From Knufia peltigerae (lineage: Eukaryota; Ascomycota; Eurotiomycetes; Chaetothyriales; Trichomeriaceae), in assembly GCA_030247855.1 (NCBI GenBank), contig JAPDRN010000025.1, positions 186,001-250,000 of the forward strand: a DNA stretch of 64,000 nt. Reading direction: 5' to 3'. The stretch's first letter is position 1, and every line of letters starts with the position of its first letter. Below are positions 59,565-64,000 of this stretch, piece after piece. Made by a program: the position numbers and the translations under genes. The notes beneath the pieces are model-generated. The model saw only the letters and a program-made list of their open reading frames with translations. It searched no databases and had not been told where the DNA came from.

Positions 59565-60438
59565 ATGGCGTCTCAACCTCTTCCCAAGGTGCTTATGTTC
59601 GATATTGGCGGCGTTTGTGTAAGTCTGGATTTCCCTGCAATTTATCCCCAAGAGGGTCGTGGGTGAATGAGAACTCCTGGTAAATTTCTTTCTTTTCTAC
59701 GTCAATTCTGACAGTTTGAGAAAATAGGTCGTCTCGCCCTTCCAGGCCATTCTAGACTATGAGGTCGAGCGTGGCATTCCGAAAGGCTACATCAACTATT
59801 CGATACGAGAACTTACACCGAATGGAGCGTGGCACAAACTAGAGCGCGGCGAGGTCCCGAACGACGCCAACTGGATCCGTATGTTCAAGGCCGACCTCGA
59901 ACGGCCAGAACTCTGGGCGAAGTTCCACCGCGAAAAGCACAACAACGCCAACCCGCCGCCGGTGCCAGACATCGACGCCGAGGCACTGTACTGGACCATG
60001 ATGAGCATGTCTCGCAATCCCGACCCGTACATGTATCCGGCCCTCCAAAAGCTAAAAGCATCTGGCAAGTTCAAACTGGCGGCTCTCTCAAACACCACAG
60101 TGTTCCCCGAAGGCCACGAGTTCAACAAGGTCGGCCCCAACGACGTGAGGCATTTCTTCGAGATTTTTGTCAGCAGTGCTCACGTGGGCATGAGGAAACC
60201 GAATCGCGACATATACGAGTACGCCTTGGGTCAAATACGCCAGACGTGGGGTCAAGATATTAGAAATGAAGATGTCGTTTTCCTGGACGACATTGGGGAG
60301 AATCTCAAGATGGCGCGGAGTCTTGGTGTTCGGACCATTAGGGTCTTTCTCGGACGAACCCAAGAAGCGGTCAAAGAGCTGGAACAAGTGACGGGTCTGA
60401 GTTTGTTGGCTGAGGGTGAGCCAAAGGCCAGATTATGA
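59565..60438 (+). CDS. HAD-superfamily hydrolase-like protein (ACAD10/sEH-N type)
   Basis: Two exons, 59565-59618 and 59728-60438, giving 254 residues. The HAD core is visible: motif I MFDIGGVC, motif II AALSNTT, motif III Lys in GMRKPNRDIY, motif IV VVFLDDIGEN. A helical cap lies between motifs I and II. Motif I has Asp-x-Gly where phosphatases carry Asp-x-Asp, so the usual acid/base residue is missing while the nucleophile is kept; this form is common in the acyl-CoA dehydrogenase 10-like branch. Activity is therefore uncertain. The 109-nt intron follows GGVC and its acceptor restores VVSPFQAILDYE. Confidence 0.88.
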
Positions 60439-61131
60439 GCGTGGACCGTTTGAGCTCGTGGACGAAATACACGGAGTTCCGGGTCATGCTTTGGTAAACA
60501 TCGGGGTAAGCCAATTCTCGACAATAGACAGACCACGTAACAACAGTAGAACCAAAGATCGGGTATGTGCGATTGCTATGTGTTCCAGGTAGACCTCTTC
60601 CTTGCCATTCTATGGTGAGTCTAGCATCAACGTGAAGGGTAGCATTATCATGTGTGTGGTTCGAGCGTACTTTTGGTTTTGGGACTATAAATGACGCCCT
60701 GCCTTTGATTAGGGAATTCTGATCGGCATCTACTCCGTACTCTACAGAGTATGTAAGCTGACCTCTCAAATCGTGGTACTCACCGGGTGGGGACGGTGTT
60801 TCTGGGGGGCCACCGTGCGCCGCGGCGCCGGGTACCTACGTAGTTACAGTACGTAGCTGTCGACAAAGGCCTCAGTGTTGCTACAACTACTCCATACCTC
60901 TCAAGTTTATTATTCAGCATGGATGATAAATCTTCAAACCCAAAACTATGTGCCACCCGTTATATAACAAAGTGATTGCTTTGTATTACAAGTCGACATG
61001 AAGCATCTACCCACGAGGAAAGTCCAAGAAGTACAATACACACATCAAGATCAGATCTTCCCAGTCCCAGTCAATTCCATTGAAACACCAACCATCAACT
61101 ACCGAAGAAGCAACATCATCACCACATCATC
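60439..61131. other. Intergenic region
   Basis: Promoter side of the reductase gene. A TACTCCGTA copy lies at 60731-60739, and GTACCTACGTAG-type repeats near 60830-60860. No gene seen. Confidence 0.5.
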
Positions 61132-62436
61132 ATGACCACAGCGGAAAAGCGAATTGCCAAAGGTGAATGGGTTCTGGTCACAGGATCCAACGGATATATT
61201 GGTTCCCACATCGTCGATGTCCTGCTCCAGGAAGGGTACAACGTCCGTGGTAGCGTTCGTGCCGAGAAGCCTTGGCTCAACAAACTCTTTGACGAGCGCC
61301 ATGGCAAAGGCAGGTTCGAGACGGTGATTGTACCCTCGCTGAGCTCCGAGTCTGCATTCAATGAGGCTGCAAAAGGTGTTTCAGGGATCGTTCACGTGGT
61401 ATGTTTTTGCGCGGTTGAAAAAATAGCAGTTGACTGACAGATTGTTGCAGGCTTCAGATGTATCCTTCAGTACAGACGCAGATAGTGTGATATCGGGTGT
61501 CGTAGCAGGTACACTTCTCGTCCTGAAGAGCGCTGCCAAAAATCCCTCGGTCAAGAGCGTTGTCCTCACGTCTTCTTCTTCGGCGCTGTTGATCCCTCAA
61601 CCCAACACCGAAGTGGAGATCGACGAAAGTAAGCATAGACACGGGGTTGTATTTGTTGACGGCGACCACTTGCTGACTTTCTGCAGATACCTGGAATGAC
61701 TCGGCTGTCGAGGCAGCATACAGCAAAGACACCCCCGAGGCTTTCAAGCCATTAGTCGTCTACGCTGCGTCTAAAACTCAAGGCGAGCGCGAGGGTTGGA
61801 AATGGTACAATGAAAACAAGCCTCATTATACTTTCAACACCGTCTTGCCAAATTTGAACGTGAGCCACTCTTAGTCCCTCATGAATGCCGCCCCTTCTCC
61901 AGCCGAGATCCATTTTAGACTGACGACACCGTTTTCGCTGTGCTGCAGATGGGACCAATTTTGGCTCCAGAAATCGCCGGCAGCACCATGAACTGGACTC
62001 GCAACCTCCTCAAAGGTGACGAATTTTTCAAGGCATTCCCTCCACGTAAGTTGTCATTGCCACACGGCCTGTTCAAGGTAGTCTCGTTCAAAGTGTCGCT
62101 CGCTGACCAAATACTCTTTCTTCAGAGTGGTTTGTGGATGTCAGAGATGATGCCCGTTTGCATGTCGCGGCACTCCTAGACCCGAAAGTCAAGTCGCAGC
62201 GAATCTTTGCTTTCGCCGAGCCATACAACTACACCGACATCATTGCGCTTTTGCACAAGATGCGGCCCAACAACACCAAGCTCCCCACGCCGGCCGAGAA
62301 CGAAGGTCGCGACTTGACCATCATCAAGCCGAGGGAAAAGGCAGAGCAACTGCTCAAGAGCTTCTTCAAGGTTCCGGGTTGGGTGAAGTTGGAGGACAGT
62401 TTAGCTGCTGGGATTGTCGGCTTTGATGAAGAGTGA
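61132..62436 (+). CDS. Extended SDR NAD(P)-dependent reductase (Gre2/DFR-like)
   Basis: Five exons, 61132-61398, 61451-61628, 61687-61859, 61949-62045 and 62126-62436, giving 341 residues. The cofactor motif VLVTGSNGYIGSHIV opens the Rossmann fold, a conserved HVASDVSF junction follows, and the active site YAASK (Tyr-x3-Lys) is in VVYAASKTQGER. This is the dihydroflavonol-reductase-like aldehyde/ketone reductase group (yeast Gre2, methylglyoxal and other carbonyl reduction). Each intron has a standard GT-AG pair and each junction restores a family segment (NTWNDSAVEAAYS; PNLN-MGPILAPE; FPPQWFVDVRDDARLHVAAL). Expected in the cytosol. Confidence 0.92.
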
Positions 62437-63135
62437 AGCGAGAGACACCAGAGACGATGATCCGGTATGGTCTGTCCTCCTCAAAACCGAGGCACATTCC
62501 GCCTCAAGGGAGTAAAACATCAATGAAACTTATGTTCGAGGCTCGCGAAATGCTTTGTAGCCGAGATTGCATCATGGTATCTAGACAGAATGCTCGGTAA
62601 GGTAAAGGAGGAAACGTTCAGAGTCCTTGTTGCTCTTGCATGTAAATCTGCTTTTTTGGCCCCTTTGAGAATGGAATCATCTTGCGCGCTCAAGCATCAT
62701 AATTTGTTGTCTAGTAGCGTTGAAATACCTGAGTTTTGCAAAATGGCCCCCATTGAAAATTACATGGTCACCCTGTTAAGCGTCCGCCCTAGACTTCTCA
62801 AGTTGCCCCCGGAACACATCCAAAATTTCCCCGTCCCGTCGCAAAAATACAGGCCAATTGATTTGCGACACCGAGTCGGGACGTTTTAAAGCCGAGTCGG
62901 TACAGTCTGGTCACAATTGTACACTAGTTAGGTCGTCACAGACCAGGTTTCGTGACTCGGTACAAATACGTCTAGGTATACGGAGTAGTTGTCCGTTCTC
63001 TGTATCGGTAGAAAATTGACAAAGTATATCAAGGATGAAGTGTCCCTTGGTTGGCGGCACTTCTGTCGTCCTTCATCACGAACCAATATACCACCAAGAT
63101 TATCATCATCGACTGTGGTTGACTTGAACACAAAA
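62437..63135. other. Intergenic region
   Basis: About 700 bp between two plus-strand genes. It has a TACGGAGTA copy at 62979-62987 and the promoter of the GST-like gene. A 99-codon frame at 62590-62889 has no features. Confidence 0.5.
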
Positions 63136-64000
63136 ATGACCACCCGATCGCCGCCTCTTGTCGTCTACCGTGGCTTTATAGACAAAGGCAAATACACTTG
63201 GTCGCCGTACGTGACCAAGCTCGAATTCCGCTTCCGCCACGCTGGGTTGCGATACGTGACTGAACCCGGCAGTCCAAGAAGTGCACCCAAGGGAAAGATA
63301 CCTTACATCGACCTCGCTCCTCTTCTTCAACAGCAGGATGCTGCTGCTAACCCGACACCCCAACTGCTGGGTGACTCTAGCTTGATCTTCGATCGACTAG
63401 AGAGCATGGACTGTATTCCCAACCTCAACGAGAATTTGACAGACGAGCAGAAGCTCAATGACTCTGCGATCAGAGCACTTTGCGAGGACAAGCTGTACTT
63501 CTACAATGTAAGTCAACCCGCGCCAAACATTACACGCTCCATCCACCCCAGGGAGAGAAAAAAGCAAGCCCTGACCACAAGAACAAAACAGATGCGAGAA
63601 AAGTGGCTAGATGGCAAAAACTTCTACGTGCAGCGCGACAAGGCATTATGGGCACTCCCGTACCCCATGCGTGTCGTCATCGGGTACATGATACACCGAG
63701 GGATAACGCAGACCTTGCACGGACAAGGAACTGGCCGCTTCAGCGACGAAGAGGTCAAAAAGTTCCGGGCAGACGTGTGGCAATCAATCGACAATGTACT
63801 GAAGCAAAGGCTGAAGCCCTCGTCGTCGAGGTCGACGAAGACCGAGCCAGCGTGGGTACTGGGGGGCGAGCAACCTACCGAAGCAGATGCGACACTGTTT
63901 GGGTTTATCGTCTCGGCTCTTCTTAGTGAGAGGTAAGATTTCGCACTGTTTTTGTCGATTTCTCTCCAGGGTGAGGTTTCCATGCTAACAGATGGTCACA
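63136..64000 (+). CDS. GST/thioredoxin-fold protein, Faxc/metaxin-like (partial, cut by window end)
   Basis: Exons 63136-63507 and 63592-63932, and a third from 63992 that runs off the window. The N-terminal thioredoxin-like part reads VVYRGFIDKGKYTWSPYVTKLEFRFRHAG and PKGKIPYIDL; the helical part has DKLYFYN-MREKWLDGKNFYVQRD, ALPYPMRVVIGYMI and LHGQGTGRFSDEEVKKFR, then VLGGEQPTEADATLFGFI. These are the blocks of fungal relatives of failed-axon-connections (Faxc), a GST-like family of unknown reaction. The first intron is phase 0 and leaves a continuous frame. About 240 residues are visible; the end is missing. Confidence 0.88.

Overview
The window is nuclear DNA of a filamentous ascomycete (Pezizomycotina). 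Most genes carry 1-11 short GT-AG introns of about 45-90 nt, leaders are pyrimidine-rich, and the gene set is fungal: a group III G-alpha, Hog1 and Mkk kinases, Avl9, Mtc6, Srf1, and Fta4 of the Sim4 kinetochore complex. Protein style suggests Eurotiomycetes, perhaps Chaetothyriales; that placement is from memory of the families and is weak. I see no tRNA, rRNA, CRISPR array, intact transposon or virus-like gene.

Layout. 0-11 kb: a gene-poor start, a PAS-domain kinase (minus), an unrecognised acidic protein with adaptor-binding-like motifs (minus), a TBC1D5-type Rab GAP (plus) and a broken small gene. 12-20 kb: a Yippee zinc protein, an O-methyltransferase facing an alcohol dehydrogenase across 1.5 kb, and a three-KH RNA-binding protein. 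21-32 kb: the cell-wall-integrity MAPKK, an aldehyde dehydrogenase, Srf1, a small cupin and cullin-1. 32-43 kb: Avl9, glycogen phosphorylase, a possible 59-residue gene and a G-alpha subunit. 43-46.4 kb: the largest gap (3.45 kb), with simple repeats and a strong RNA-type hairpin. 46-54 kb: the Hog1 MAPK, an alpha/beta hydrolase, a low-complexity unknown protein and an NmrA-like oxidoreductase. 54-64 kb: Mtc6, Sec62, Fta4, a HAD-like protein, an extended SDR reductase and the start of a GST-like protein cut by the window edge.

How the genes work together. Several signalling and carbon-store genes share the window (PAS kinase, MAPKK, Hog1, G-alpha, glycogen phosphorylase). Hog1 and G-alpha are divergent across one long intergenic region. 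The methyltransferase/dehydrogenase pair looks like accessory metabolism; most of the rest is housekeeping trafficking, secretion and chromosome biology.

Exon structures were built by hand from reading frame, splice signals and family conservation, and each one sums to an open frame. The less usual results are an 18-nt and a 13-nt microexon, a GC-AG intron, a pseudogene with two nonsense codons, a hairpin with 21-bp arms behind a TATA box, a 59-codon gene candidate, and a 9-mer (TACGGAGTA) scattered through intergenic DNA.
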